The translations under genes and the position numbers were made by a program. The notes beneath the pieces are model-generated. The model searched no databases, was not told the origin of the DNA, and worked only from the letters and a program-made list of their open reading frames with translations. Shown here piece after piece: positions 22,478 to 33,187 of a DNA stretch of 64,000 nucleotides; position 1 is the stretch's first letter, and each line of letters opens with the position of its first letter. The DNA is taken from assembly GCA_949987705.1 (NCBI GenBank), contig OX465281.1:224907978-224971977 (forward strand). The letters run 5' to 3'. The stretch is from Thereva unica (taxonomy: Eukaryota; Arthropoda; Insecta; Diptera; Therevidae).

Positions 22478-22922
22478 CAGGCGCGGATCTAGGATTTTTT
22501 TCCGGGGGGGTTACAGGACAGAAAAAAATAACGAAATAAACAACACTAGCCGAATTTTTTCAATGAATAAAAAGCAAAGTCAGAATAACCTTAGATGATA
22601 GTATATAAAGTATAGCTACAATCCAAATATAGAAAAAATAATAAAAAAGTCAGTCTTGTGTAAGAAAATTAGTCAATTTTGTTGATTCAGTCATTTTTTG
22701 ATTCCAATTTTTTCAAGTGCAAAAAAGTAAGTTAATTTCAGTCGTTTGGTTAGTTTTAGGTTTTTATGTTTGCAAAAACTAGGTTTTGTTCGTTTTTTTT
22801 TTTTTTTTTTTTTTGGTTTGCAAAATATTGTTTCAGCTCTATTTTTTGAAATACGGGCTGTTTTGGGGGGGGGGGGGGGTCATGACCCCCGTGACCCCCC
22901 CCCTCCCTTGGATCCGCGCCTG
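22478..22922. mobile_element. 445-bp hAT-type MITE in the RTE tail
   Basis: The ends are CAGGCGCGGATCTAGG and its imperfect inverse (CCTTGGATCCGCGCCTG). The 8-bp flanks AGTAAAGT (22470-22477) and AGTAAACT (22923-22930) differ at one base. The interior has long T- and G-runs and no coding capacity. CAGGNGCGGATC ends with 8-bp duplications are characteristic of hAT MITEs. Confidence 0.75.
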
Positions 22923-22930
22923 AGTAAACT

Positions 22931-23375
22931 GAGGTAGTACTGGTCAAGTGATTCGATAGGAAATTTAATTTTCTACGCTTTGTTTCGAGTTATTTTGAAA
23001 AACCTAAAAAGGGATAGGTGGATATAAGGGGAAGGTGGATAACTATCGATAGTACTATCGGTGCTATCGATGGTTTTCCACTATCGATGGTTTCTTTTTA
23101 ATATCGTTAGTAAAGTCACATATGGGGCCTTCTTTTACAAACCGGGAATGAATTGCCCCGAGCACCAAGGCAAAGAGGGCTCCGAAAGGTCTAGAAGCTA
23201 GGGTCTGAAACCCAAGTAGGTAGCGCTCGAAAATTAAATAAACAGGCTTGTTCTTAACAAAGAGTTTAAAAGGTACGAGCATTAAATATTTTTGTAGTAT
23301 GTAATCGGTTTTTTGGAATTTCAAATTCCTTAAAGGGGCCTCAAAGGAGTTTCAAGAACTGTTAGAGCTCTGTCG
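22931..23375. other. Unassigned; ATCGAT cluster
   Basis: At 23043-23093 four ATCGAT/ATCGGT words occur, the first within TATCGATA (23044-23051), the core of the Drosophila DRE motif. Without an adjacent gene a regulatory role is unsupported. The rest is unassigned. Confidence 0.35.
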
Positions 23376-23379
23376 CCAA

Positions 23380-23645
23380 ATGAACCGACAATTCGCCAAC
23401 AATTGTGATCCAAATGTTCACTACTCTATTTCGGGCATTACCGACGTAAGCGAGAAAGGAGAATGTCTCCTAGAATTTCTTGTAACAAATAACATAGATC
23501 GGGAAACAAACCCACCTTTGTCACTGGCGGTAGGGAAGAGGTTCTGTTTTAACACCTCTAACCTCTCTAACTCTCTGAACCTTCAGGTGCCTGCTCAGCG
23601 AGCACTTTTCAGGGTCAATACTCCAGACCGCCAATTCCCGAAACA
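23380..23645 (+). pseudogene. LINE endonuclease fragment
   Basis: A 90-codon frame includes SISGITDVSEKGECLLEFLV then TNNID, resembling the segment after the GDFNAHH motif in endonucleases of R1/LOA-group LINEs (usual pattern: NxRGxxLLEFLxTNNLxxLN). The flanking motifs are gone. A distant family is possible. Confidence 0.4.
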
Positions 23646-23781
23646 GTCATAGAACCGTTCCAAACTGTAATTCTCGGAGCCTTTCTGGGAACGCTTTCTA
23701 CTAGGACAAAGTTAAATGAGCAGTTACCTCTTTTCAACCCAGAGAAGATGAAAGTTTCCAGAACTCCTTCAGAAGTTCCTT

Positions 23782-24665
23782 TTTTTTTTTTTATGTGGCA
23801 GTGCTAAGCTTAGGAGTCACCCTTTGTACTACTAGTCCGTCATGTCATTTGTCACGTCATGGTGCAATGTCTAGCAGTAAGCTTAGTACGGGGGAGTGGT
23901 GAGGGGGGGGGGGTATAGGTTAAGGATTAAAAGGTACGGGGGGGTATTGAAGAAGGTGGTGATGAACCCTGCGTTTGAACTGTTGGATGTTGTAGGAGCT
24001 CGGAAATACTGACTGCGAGAGGTTATTCCACAGTCGAGTTGTTCTATTAACAAACGAATTCATATCTTGTTGAGTGCGTGAAAGGGGTAGTTGCAGGTGA
24101 AGGGAATGAGACGAGTGGGCTAATCTGGTGTTGCGGGTATAAGATTGCCGTGGAGGCAGGAGAGCGTTTAACTCGGAGGAACAGTCACTATGATAGTAGC
24201 GATAAAATTTTGTCAGTGCTGCTACATTCCTACGGTGGCTCAAGGGGTCGATGGTGGAGCAGGCGGTGTCGTCATCAATTAATTTGAGCGCCTTTTTTTG
24301 CACTTTATCTAACCATGCCAAGGTGGTTATTGGGGCGCCGCCCCAAACGAGGGAGTTATATTCGAGAAGAGGCCGAATGTAGGATTTATAAATAACAGCA
24401 CGGGCCGATGGCTGGAGGAGGAACTTGCACCTCTTAAGAAATCCCAAGCACTGGGATGCTTGTTTGGCGATTTGGAATATGTGGTCATTCCATCCCAAGT
24501 CTTTCGCTAATGTCACGCCTAAGATGTGCAAGGATTGGTCGGCCATTAGTTGAACTCCATCCACTCTCAAGGGTGGAGAGGTGTTGAACTTCTTTTTGGA
24601 GATAAGACAGTACTTGGTTTTGGAGGGGTTGAATTTGACACGATTCTTTTTTCCCCACTCTATAA
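23782..24665 (-). mobile_element. LINE family A, copy 3, 5' truncated
   Basis: Minus-strand copy from inside the RT thumb to the 3' end. It reads NRVKFNPSKTKYCLISKKK, HILGVTLAKDLGWNDHIFQI, then SYIRPLLEYNSLVWGG and the C-terminal tail with LSRTQQDMNSFVNRTTRLW, followed by the shared 3' UTR and oligo(A) (oligo(T) at about 23781-23795). The frame is open through the whole preserved part to the stop at 23920, unlike copies 1 and 2, so it inserted more recently. The 5' truncation point is near 24665. Confidence 0.85.
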
Positions 24666-24865
24666 TAAATATTAAACTTGAACTTATTCGATTCAATCTT
24701 GCCTGTCTCTTTACAGCCAGCTTCAATTGGGGATACATCCCAATCTTAGGCTGTTGGTGGGATCTTTGATCTCACCTACACAACCTAGGACTGTGTCAGA
24801 AGAGACAGAGTGCCAACTCTGCATGGAAGCCGAAAAGATCTGGCTTAAAACATCATCATTTCATC

Positions 24866-25190
24866 ATTGCGCTCCTTTAATCCCTCATGGGACATAGGGC
24901 GGAAACAGTTGCCCTCCAGCGGACTCTGTTTTGCGCGACAGCTCTCAGCTCCGACCAGGATCTCCCAGTTGTTGCGGCTTCTGCTAGTAGGGTTCTCCTC
25001 CACGTTGTTCTAGGTCTTCCGACTCGACGGGATCCTTGCGGATTCCAGTCGAGGGCCTGTTTGGCTTTCGTTTTCGCGTCGCAAGGTGTGGCCAACTCAA
25101 TTCCATTTCCTTCGTCTGTTTTGGTCGTCTATCCTTTCTTGGCCGGCACGGCGCCATAGTTCTTCGTTTGAAATTCTATCCTGCCAGTGG
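24866..25190 (-). mobile_element. RTE LINE (family C), 3' fragment
   Basis: Minus strand reads the C-terminal block (about 25175-24885) with ALDWNPQGSRRVGRPRTTWR, RSWSELRAVAQNRVRWRA and SALCPMRD, and ends GGATTAAAGGAGC followed by an ATGATG-type tail (about 24872-24848). A 5'-truncated copy; its upstream edge near 25190 is CTGGCAGGATAGAATTTC. The tail sequence differs from those of the other RTE copies. Confidence 0.85.
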
Positions 25191-25194
25191 ATTT

Positions 25195-26230
25195 CTGGCT
25201 TAAAAGAAGAACGGTAATTAGAGAGTTTATGAGCCCCGTTCTAATCCGGTCCCTTAAAACGTTATAGCTTTCGATCGGAGGGCAGACGGTTTTTTCCGTT
25301 CCTGGAGTATGTGGACAATATACCTCACTTTGACCCGGTTTTCATCATATGGGTTGCACCCAATCATATTTTAGCCTCGGGCCTCGCAAGATGATGTGGC
25401 GGGCCTGGCTGCAGTAGATATGCAATAATACAGAACGTAATGTACTGCATCATAATATTTAAGAGTTAAAAAAAAGAAAGAAAAACTATTTGCTTTTTTG
25501 TTAAATAAAGAAGATTTACAAATCAAACGCCTCTTTCGTTTGTTTCACACGGGTGGTAAAGTAGGGAAAAGTAAACAACACAGCACCATGCTTATTTATC
25601 GGCGCAGTTTATTACTTGCGGAAGAGATTGTCGCCAGTGGACCTTATATTTAAGCCCAACAATCTTGTGATTAAACTGAATTAATCGAGCAGCGAATTTT
25701 GTTGTTAAATTTAGGTTATAAAATTATGTATGTCGATAGCATGAAGCAAAGTTCTGGGTTAATTGGTTGAATATGGGTGAGTCCATTAACGCTGCACTGC
25801 AGTATGACTGCACTCACCTCATTTTATGGCTAGGTATCTGTAGTCGTAATTAGCTAGCCGGAAATTTTTTTATAGGAAAGACTACAGCCCTTTTGTGCTG
25901 TAGATAAATCCGATAAATATACTCTAGTCAATGCCAAGGCAAAACAAAATTAATTCTGCATACCTTCGACAAAAATTCAAACAGGACTTGAAATTGAAGT
26001 GAAAGTGACAATTTTGATAATTTAGTTGTCGAAAACAAGTGAGAAATGTTATTGTTAGTGGCGGATTTACCAGGAAGCAAAGGAAGCGATTGAAAAATTT
26101 TGAAAACACATTCGGAAATTTGGAAAAAAAATAATAATAATCCACGCCAGATGTATCTCATATTGATCAATTAACAACACTGTCATCGTTCGTTATATAT
26201 GTTGCACAACTGGTTTATCTATAGAAAGGT
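25195..26230. other. No recognisable gene
   Basis: AT-rich. Short minus-strand frames near 25924-26170 overlap each other and have no motif. Confidence 0.4.
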
Positions 26231-26232
26231 TT

Positions 26233-26665
26233 TTGGCCTTTCTTGAGATAGAAAGTCATACTGGAAGGTGCTTAGCAAAAACTACTTTAGAGTATTTAGT
26301 TAACGGCGGGCTTAATTTCGATTTGTGTAGAAGATTGTCGTATGATAATGCGTCCAATATGTCCGGTATATATAACAGAATGTTAGAGGAAAATTCTTTT
26401 GCGTGTTATATACCGTGTTCTGCTCATTCATTGAATTTAGTTGGACAATCTTCTGTGGCATCGTGCTTAGAAGCAGTGATTTTTTTTGGTATAATTCATG
26501 CTATTTATGACATTGTCATGTCATGCTATTTATGACATTGTGTTCTTCGCAGGTTCAACGAAACGATGGGCTCGTCTTGATGCATATTTGGGTCCAAACG
26601 ATCCAACCGTAAAGCAATTGTCAACAACTCGCTGGGATGCGCAAGTTATACATCTGACCCCACAA
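26233..26665 (+). pseudogene. hAT-superfamily transposase fragment (ZMYM1/DUF4371-like)
   Basis: Encodes RLSYDNASNMSGIYNRMLEE, IPCSAHSLNLVGQSSVASCL, then after a frameshift FFAGSTKRWARLDAYLG and LSTTRWDAQ. These are the conserved blocks around the second catalytic Asp (DNASNMSG) and the CSAHSLNLV motif of the DUF4371 branch of hAT-like transposases, also domesticated as ZMYM1-type proteins. The frame breaks at a 20-base tandem duplication (CATGCTATTTATGACATTGT, about 26498-26540). Both termini are missing, so it is a pseudogene fragment. Confidence 0.8.
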
Positions 26666-26952
26666 CGTCATTCAAAGGAAGTCGCGGTGCCACCGGATCA
26701 ACCGGACACCTTTTGCATTCCGCCAAAATCCAGACCAATGTCTTGGTAACAAGAATTGCCTTTTGCAATTTTTGCATTCTTAGTTGATAAAGTGCAAGTA
26801 TCATATTTCTGCTGCACTTTATCAAGAAAAATGCTTACTCTGGTTCCCTGTGGAACTTGAATTGATTATAGAATTTGACGACTGAAAATTAAATGAAGTC
26901 AGTCTGTCGTAAAACTTAACTTAGAGCGGTCGTCCTATGTAAACTCGTACAT
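26666..26952. other. No recognisable gene
   Basis: AT-rich spacer between the hAT fragment and a repeat; nothing assignable. Confidence 0.4.
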
Positions 26953-27182
26953 ATACAGGGTGTATCAGCTAAAGTGTCCAACCGCTTGGCTGTGGATAGG
27001 ACTTGGATAGACGAACAAAAAATCGTATGGATGGGGGGGGGGGGGAATCGTAACGGTTTACCCGCTCAGTCAAGGGTCAACCCACCATCCAGAGTTATGA
27101 GTCATGAAAGACAAAATTTTGTTGTTTTTTTTTCACTAAAATTTCCACTTCAACCACCTTTTCCTCCAAAAAATACGTAATT
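26953..27182. repeat. Noncoding repeat starting ACAGGGTGT
   Basis: Opposite-orientation relative of 17555-17892: ACAGGGTGT, GGACTTGGATAGACGAACAA, a G-run and CCTCCAAAAAATACGTAATT. It is shorter than the other copy, which has an extra segment in the middle. A third ACAGGGTGTAT word stands alone at about 31737. Confidence 0.6.
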
Positions 27183-29109
27183 AATGTGTGCGGAGCTCCC
27201 GCTGCCGTCACCAGCGCCGCATCAATCTGTTTGTGCCTTTATAATGAAGTCATGCGCATATCTATTCTTATTTTTCCGGCAGGTCAAGTCGATTACAGCA
27301 AAACGTGCAAGCATGATAAAAAAAATTATTAACTGTGATCTCTTTTTATAAATCACTGGTGGCTCTTTTGATGTCCCATTTGCCAAAGAAAATCCCCGCA
27401 CAATCTTGTTGAAATTTGAAGGGAATTAATTTTTATTGATTTATAACAAACTTGATGAAAATATTGCTCAAAAATACCCGAAAACTCTTCAACTAGAATT
27501 TCTTATAAAAATACCTATAGAACAAAAGTTTCATTGCTATCAATTAGCATCTCTATACAAAACTATGTAGATGCTCGTCTCAATATGTTGACTTCTATAT
27601 ACAAGTTGGTCCAAAAGTGGAATTTCCAGTTGTCTGATAAAATCCGCAAAAGCTCGGCAATTTGTTTTTTGTGTTTTTTTTTCTGTTGCTGTTGGTGTTG
27701 TTGCTGGTATTGTAAATAATCGGCCGTGATGGTCTTAATACAATCTTGAGAGTTGTTTTTAAGCATTCAATAATCACAAATCCACGAAGAAACAGCCTCT
27801 GATTTCAGACTAGTGACTAGCTAGCTATATAGGCTTCATTCTGTTTCAGTTGCTTCAGTGCTGCACATCTTAGTCGCGTCTTGGTCGGGAAATACATATA
27901 ATTGCGAACGAATTGCGAACAATCCGGGATTGAGGTATCGAAAAAATACCTTAATATTCTAGTTAAAAGAAAAAAAAAACGGAAAAATATGATTGTAGTA
28001 TTTTAGTTAAACTTGATTTTAGTGTTATATTTACATTTTTTTTTTTGTTGAAAAAGTTTTATGCTGTTGAGGTAATTAAGTGAGGCTTTCATTAAAAAGG
28101 TCAACTATACACTCTACGAGCTCTACTACTTTTTTAACTTTCATTACTTTCGTAAGTATATCCTTTTGCACATTTTATTTGGATCTATATATACAATAAT
28201 ATTTTAATTATTTTTTCGCTATATCCTGTTATTGTCAGTAGATTTTATTTATTAATAAAAATGCATTTTTGCATTTACATATACCTCCACATGAAACAGG
28301 GCGACAAGTTGTCATACCAGTTTATTACACATAGTAAAAGATTTCCATAGAGGTTCTCTCTACTGAATTGTGATTCTGCGAAATTGCCGCTTGACGCTAT
28401 TTTATCGAAAAATCAAAGTAAATTTTTACATTTCAGATTAATTATCATTAACTCATCTTGAATTTTTTGTTTTCAATGAAAATGATAAGCTTAAAATGAC
28501 AGTGTCAGTAAAAATTTATATGTGATACAATTTCTTCTTCAATTTCGGTGAAGTAGAATTATATTATGTCGGTTAATTGGTGCCCTTGAGAAATGAGTCC
28601 TTTTAACCCAATCGTACTAAGGCCTAACTTGGCCACAATGTTCACCCTATATTTTGCCCCCTCAAACCAATCATGTTAGTTGAAATAGTTTACAAAATGA
28701 AGATTCAGTGTCTTTGCAGTGATTTGATCAGGTTTATGACTTGTTGACTCTAGAATTTAGCTTTAACAATCTATAGGGTGTAATAAAAAGTATTTAAGTA
28801 CTTACTACATACTTTATCTGATCACTTGCTACTTCAAGCTGGTTTTAAGTGATACTAGTAATAACACAAAAAACCTTACTCTACATTACATAAGATGTTG
28901 CAAAAGAAGCGTACATAAAGAAATTCTGCATTCTTATTTCAATTATATCAATTAGTATCAATTTTATTTTAAAATTTTGTCGATAAATAAAGCGAGTTTT
29001 GTCAAGTTCTTTTATTATTGAATATAACATTTTTTTTTGAAGTTATACTTTTTAGGCGCGTTTTGAAAATAATATGAGAGTTAATTTTGAGTAATTCACA
29101 ACACAGGAA
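27183..29109. other. AT-rich stretch without a gene
   Basis: About 1.9 kb with low coding potential on both strands. Contains homopolymer runs and a Gln-codon-like CAA/GTT repeat around 27670-27715. Nothing assignable. Confidence 0.45.
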
Positions 29110-30570
29110 TGCGCAACACAGGAATCCGACCTGCAAACAATTGCTCCGTTGTTCCCTTTCTCGCGCTATTTCCGAAGTAAAGCTTGTCGAGCTACTACAA
29201 AGGGTCTAGGCGTCAACCCAGCCAAGACTGAAGTAGTGCTCTTTAAAAAGAAGCATAGACTTCCCAATTTTCCTTCTTTAAGACTTTGCGATGAAACACT
29301 GCATCTAAAGGAGGATGCGAAATTTCTAGGCCTCGTACTCGATAGGAAACTATCGTGGAGGCCGAATCTTTTACAAAGAGCAAATAAGGCCAAAACAGCT
29401 CTCTTCTTATGCCAGAGAACGATCGGAGTCAACTGGGGCCTTAAACCCCGCATTGTCCACTGGCTCTATACAGCCTCAATCAGACATATACTTATGCATG
29501 GCATATCGGTATGGTGGACTGCATTACAGAAGATTAGGTATAGTAAGATACTGAAAAGGGTCCAAAGAACAGCTGAGCTGTGTATCAGTGGTGCAATGAG
29601 AAGCACCCCAACAGCTGCGCTGGATGTCATATTGCATCTTACTCCTTTGGACATACACGCCGAGCAAATGGCAGCCTAGGCGGCTGCCAGGATAAAGGCT
29701 TCTCTTGGATGGACTCCATACTCATATGGCCACTCATCCATCCTTAGAAAGTTCGCCACCGCTGCGAACAACCTAGACTATACTACACCTACGTGGACCT
29801 TGGAGAAAGGTTTCAATACTATCATTCCGGCCAGAGATGACTGGGCAGATGGTGTTATCCCAACTGGGTCATTATGTATCTTCACAGATGGCTCAAAAAT
29901 TGGGAACAGTGTAGGCTCTAGTAATTTTTCCGAGGCATTAAATATAAATACCTCTCTTCGTCTACCCGACCACTGCAGCGTCTCCCAAGCGGAAGTCACT
30001 GCCATCTGGGAGGCTCTCGAATGGTTGAAGATAAATAATATATTTCATAAGAATATATGTATTCTATCGGATAGCCAAGCAGCCCTCAAGGCTCTTAATT
30101 CTGTCGTCACAACATCCACGACTCTTCTGAACTGCCACAGGTCTCTGTGTGAGACTGCCACTCAGTTTGATATAACATTGTGTTGGGTTCCTGGACACAG
30201 TGGGATTAGGGGAAACTGTAGAAGAACAGATGAGCTTGCTAGACAGGGAACCGAAGTGGAAAGGACACCCCACTTAACCCGAATGGGAATGCCCTTAGCC
30301 ACCTAAAAACTAGCTGTGAGAAAAATCAGCTTAGCTCGAGCTGGGCTGAGATGGACCCCAGCAATGGTTTGTCGCACTCTTCATTCAATGTGTCCAACTT
30401 TGGACGCAAAGCGTTCAAAATCTCTTGTTCAGTTGAACAAAAGGAGATAAGCCATGTGGTAAAGGTGCTGACTGGTCACTGTCCCTTTGGCCCATACGTC
30501 GAAAGATTAGGACTTCCCCACAACGACTTATGCAGAAATTGTGGTAATACCGTTAAACTTTGCCGTTAAA
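29110..30570 (+). pseudogene. LINE with RNase H (I/LOA-type), 3' part of ORF2
   Basis: Encodes the end of the RT (GLGVNPAKTEVVLFKKK, DAKFLGLVLDRKLSWRPN, WLYTASIRHILMHGISVWW), an in-frame stop (TAG, 29677), and an RNase H domain with LCIFTDGSKIG, SVSQAEVTAIWEALEW, CILSDSQAALKAL and the CWVPGHSGIRGN motif, so D, E, D and the terminal HxGIxGN are all present. After a stop at 30304 the C-terminal VLTGHCPFGPYVERLGLPHN and DLCRNCGN block follows (about 30465-30550). It is 5' truncated near 29110. Domain order RT then RNase H places it in the I/LOA/R1 assembly; the RNase H points to I or LOA. Confidence 0.85.
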
Positions 30571-30607
30571 CTTTCAAACGATCCAAAACCCGACATGTTA
30601 CTTTGCG

Positions 30608-30885
30608 AAACACTCAGCAATGGCCAAAGCTTTGGTAGCAAGTAAAATCATCGCCTGGGATGAATACACAATGACGTACAAACGCGCATTGGAAGCACTC
30701 AACCGAACTATGAAAGATCTGCGCATTGATTCAAGATGACCCTATCAATCATTCCAAGAACCACCGCTGTGCATGAAATAAACGCTTACCTCAAATCATC
30801 GAATCAGTGGCACTTTATAAAGAAACGACAGCTGATGACAAACATGCGAATTGCCTTGCTAAGCAAGGTGCAAGCGTTCACTCAT
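30608..30885 (+). pseudogene. Helitron/PIF1-like helicase fragment
   Basis: The plus strand reads AMAKALVASKIIAWDEYTMT then YKRALEALNRTMKDLR (30617-30738), a stop, then in another frame SIIPRTTAVHEINAYLKSSN then QWHFIKKRQLMTNMRIAL. These match the Walker B (WDExTM) neighbourhood and the IPRxxxxxEINACLKSS...KLxxNMR segment of PIF1-family helicases carried by insect Helitrons. The part between (GDFRQxLPV) is deleted. It abuts the LINE remnant with about 40 bases between. Confidence 0.7.
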
Positions 30886-30965
30886 ATTTTTGGAGTGAAC
30901 ACTTAGTTTGGCGTGAATAAAAATAACCTTCGTTAGGTTTCGTTAAGTACTCCACTCTGTCATTT
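30871..30965. repeat. Repeat with AGTGAACACTT and GTGTGAATAAAA words, left
   Basis: The words GTTCACTC, AGTGAACACTTAG and GTGAATAAAA recur here and, inverted, at 32762-32855. A further copy of the pair is at 30974-31005. They may be the subterminal repeats of one 2-kb element. Confidence 0.45.
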
Positions 30966-32264
30966 CTCCATATAAAGTGAACACTTAATTTTGGTGTGAA
31001 TAAAATTCTGTTTTTACGTTTGTTTGTGAGTGAACGCTCGTAAAAGGGTAGTGGCGAGAAGCTTTAAAACGAAAAATATGTGATGATATTGATTTTTTGG
31101 ATGAAATAAATGAAAAGATAATCGATGGAGCAAAAAATTAAAAAGGAAACTTCAACTTAGAGGACAATTTTGTCAATTTATTAAAATTGTGCTTTATGGA
31201 TAAATGTCATGTGTACAATCCAGAGCAACAATTGCACTAGGAAATTTATTTTTTGCCAATCATTCTTTGCCTCCTTTATTTCTTCACGTGAAATCCCAAA
31301 TTTGATCCATTTATCTGCTCTTGTGCTTATAGTAGATACTACTACCTCCTGCTGTTGTTCAATTTTAGGATACCAAGATTTAGTATAGCACCACCACGCG
31401 TTTCTTTATTATTGTTATATACAACGACTTTAAGTTATCACCGAAATCACCAAATCACCGCGTGACCGTGACATTTTCTTTTCCGAGGATTAACATTCAA
31501 AAATATTTCAAAATTCCCTTTTTTAAGTACAGGTAAATTAAGCCGAAGAAGGAGAAATAGCGGAAATGGTTGAGTACAGGCTAAAACTTGGCAGAGAGCT
31601 TCCTTTTAATTCGGGGCTTGTACTCAGACGTTCGATGAATCCTTTGTTGGACTAAGTAGCTAATATTTTCATGGGTGATTCCTGGATGTATTTAAGGGAA
31701 GAAATTGTTCTAGGGAGGGGGCTATCCACCCACTATACAGGGTGTATACGAAAATACGTGTATTTTTTTTTTTTTTCAAATTTACTTAAAGTTGAATAAT
31801 TCCTAGACTAATTGTGGTAAAGCAACATACTAAGGCTTATCTTTCATGTACATGTGCTTTCTTTATTTAGTATAAAGAGCAAAAACTTGAGTGACTCTAT
31901 TTAGGTGGAAAGCATTATGAGCAAAATCGTAATTTTCTTCATTTTTTTAGCAATTGCCTAACCTGTACCTGTAAGTTCCGAATGAGAGCATATGAGTATT
32001 TAGATCTTTAAAACATTGATATCTTATGAATGGCAATTCTCACGGGTAAATGTATGATAACTTTTTTTGTAGATAATCGCATGATCTACAAACTTTCAAA
32101 ACATTATTTTGCGATAAAATTACCAAAAAATTCATATTTTGAGCCTAAACCCCGTCCCTTGGGCCTAAATCCCTTATAACCCCTTATTAAGCACCCTAAA
32201 TGGAAGGTCTCTGCCAAGTTACAGCCTGTACCCAACCATTTTCGCTAATTTTAGTATTTTACCT
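30966..32264. other. No recognisable gene
   Basis: AT-rich. Holds the isolated ACAGGGTGTATAC word at about 31737 and no convincing coding sequence. Confidence 0.4.
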
Positions 32265-32625
32265 GGGAGTCAATTCTGGTTCGGTGCAGTGAAAACGTGA
32301 AAAAAGTTTACACTTGACGCTTTACATGTTCACTTTATCACTGCACTCAACCTGAAAAAGCGATTCTCGTGCATTCGTGAAAACTTAATGCTGAATAAAG
32401 GCTGAATTGAATTTTTATACTAGCAAGTGACAGTTTGTCAAATCTAGTAGGTACATATCTAAAATGTAAACTTTTCACGACTTCACTCTAAATTTCACGG
32501 TGTAAAAAATTTTTGATCGTGCAAAGTTTTTGACAATGGTTTGCACGGAATAAGAATCGCAAACAAAGGTGTAAACGTGTAAAGTGTTTTCACGTTTTCA
32601 CTGCACCGAACCAGAATTGCCCCCC
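32265..32625. mobile_element. 361-bp MITE with about 40-bp inverted ends
   Basis: Left end GGGAGTCAATTCTGGTTCGG and continuing TGCAGTGAAAACGTGAAAA; the right end is its inverse with two or three changes in the first bases (GGGGGGCAATTC). The flanks show no clear duplication. No coding capacity. It lies inside the region bounded by the AGTGAACACTT repeats. Confidence 0.7.
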
Positions 32626-32761
32626 TGTACTACTTTGCTTTTTGATAAAAATAATTTTTTTGCCTACTTTTACTCTTACTTGACGAACAACATTGACACT
32701 TCAACACTTGAATCCCAAAATTTCCCATGAGTGAATTGCATTTGAATGAGGACATTTTTAT

Positions 32762-32855
32762 TCACACCAAATCGAGTGTTCACTTTTAACGAATCAGTTC
32801 ACTCAGAGGTGTTCACTTTAAGTGTACACTCAGTTTTATTCACACCACCCAATGT
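32762..32855. repeat. Repeat with AGTGAACACTT and GTGTGAATAAAA words, right (inverted)
   Basis: TTATTCACACC occurs twice and GTTCACTT/GTTCACTC three times, inverted relative to 30871-31005. See the left copy. Confidence 0.45.
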
Positions 32856-32883
32856 CTAAGTATGTTCCTTTCGATAACCTAAC

Positions 32884-33160
32884 TCATTTGCCACCGTTGG
32901 GGATATTGGACACCATACGCGGATCGCGTTGGTTAGCACTGATCATACTTATAGAGCAAAGTTTTAGTTTCTCTTGGAAGCATCTTAGAATTATAATTAA
33001 CTGCTTTAGGCTTGCTACTATTTTATGGGCGGTTTTCAGTTTGAGTGTTACGTGTGGGTTCCATTTGAATCTGTGATGCATCTGGACTACCAGGTAGTTC
33101 ATAAAATATTTATCATAGTCAAAATACCAAAAAGGGGGGGACCTAACAATATGCGACAAC
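32884..33160 (-). pseudogene. Possible LINE RT thumb fragment
   Basis: The minus-strand frame contains YLVVQMHHRFKWNPHVTLKL then KTAHKIVASLKQL, resembling the YLGVxLDxxLxWxxHV block after the RT palm. Nothing else is preserved. Weak call. Confidence 0.4.
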
Positions 33161-33187
33161 TGTAGAGGCATCTGTTTATTATCTACT

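Noticed and set aside
27660..27720. Polyglutamine-like coding repeat
   Set aside because: Short simple-sequence stretch without a surrounding gene.
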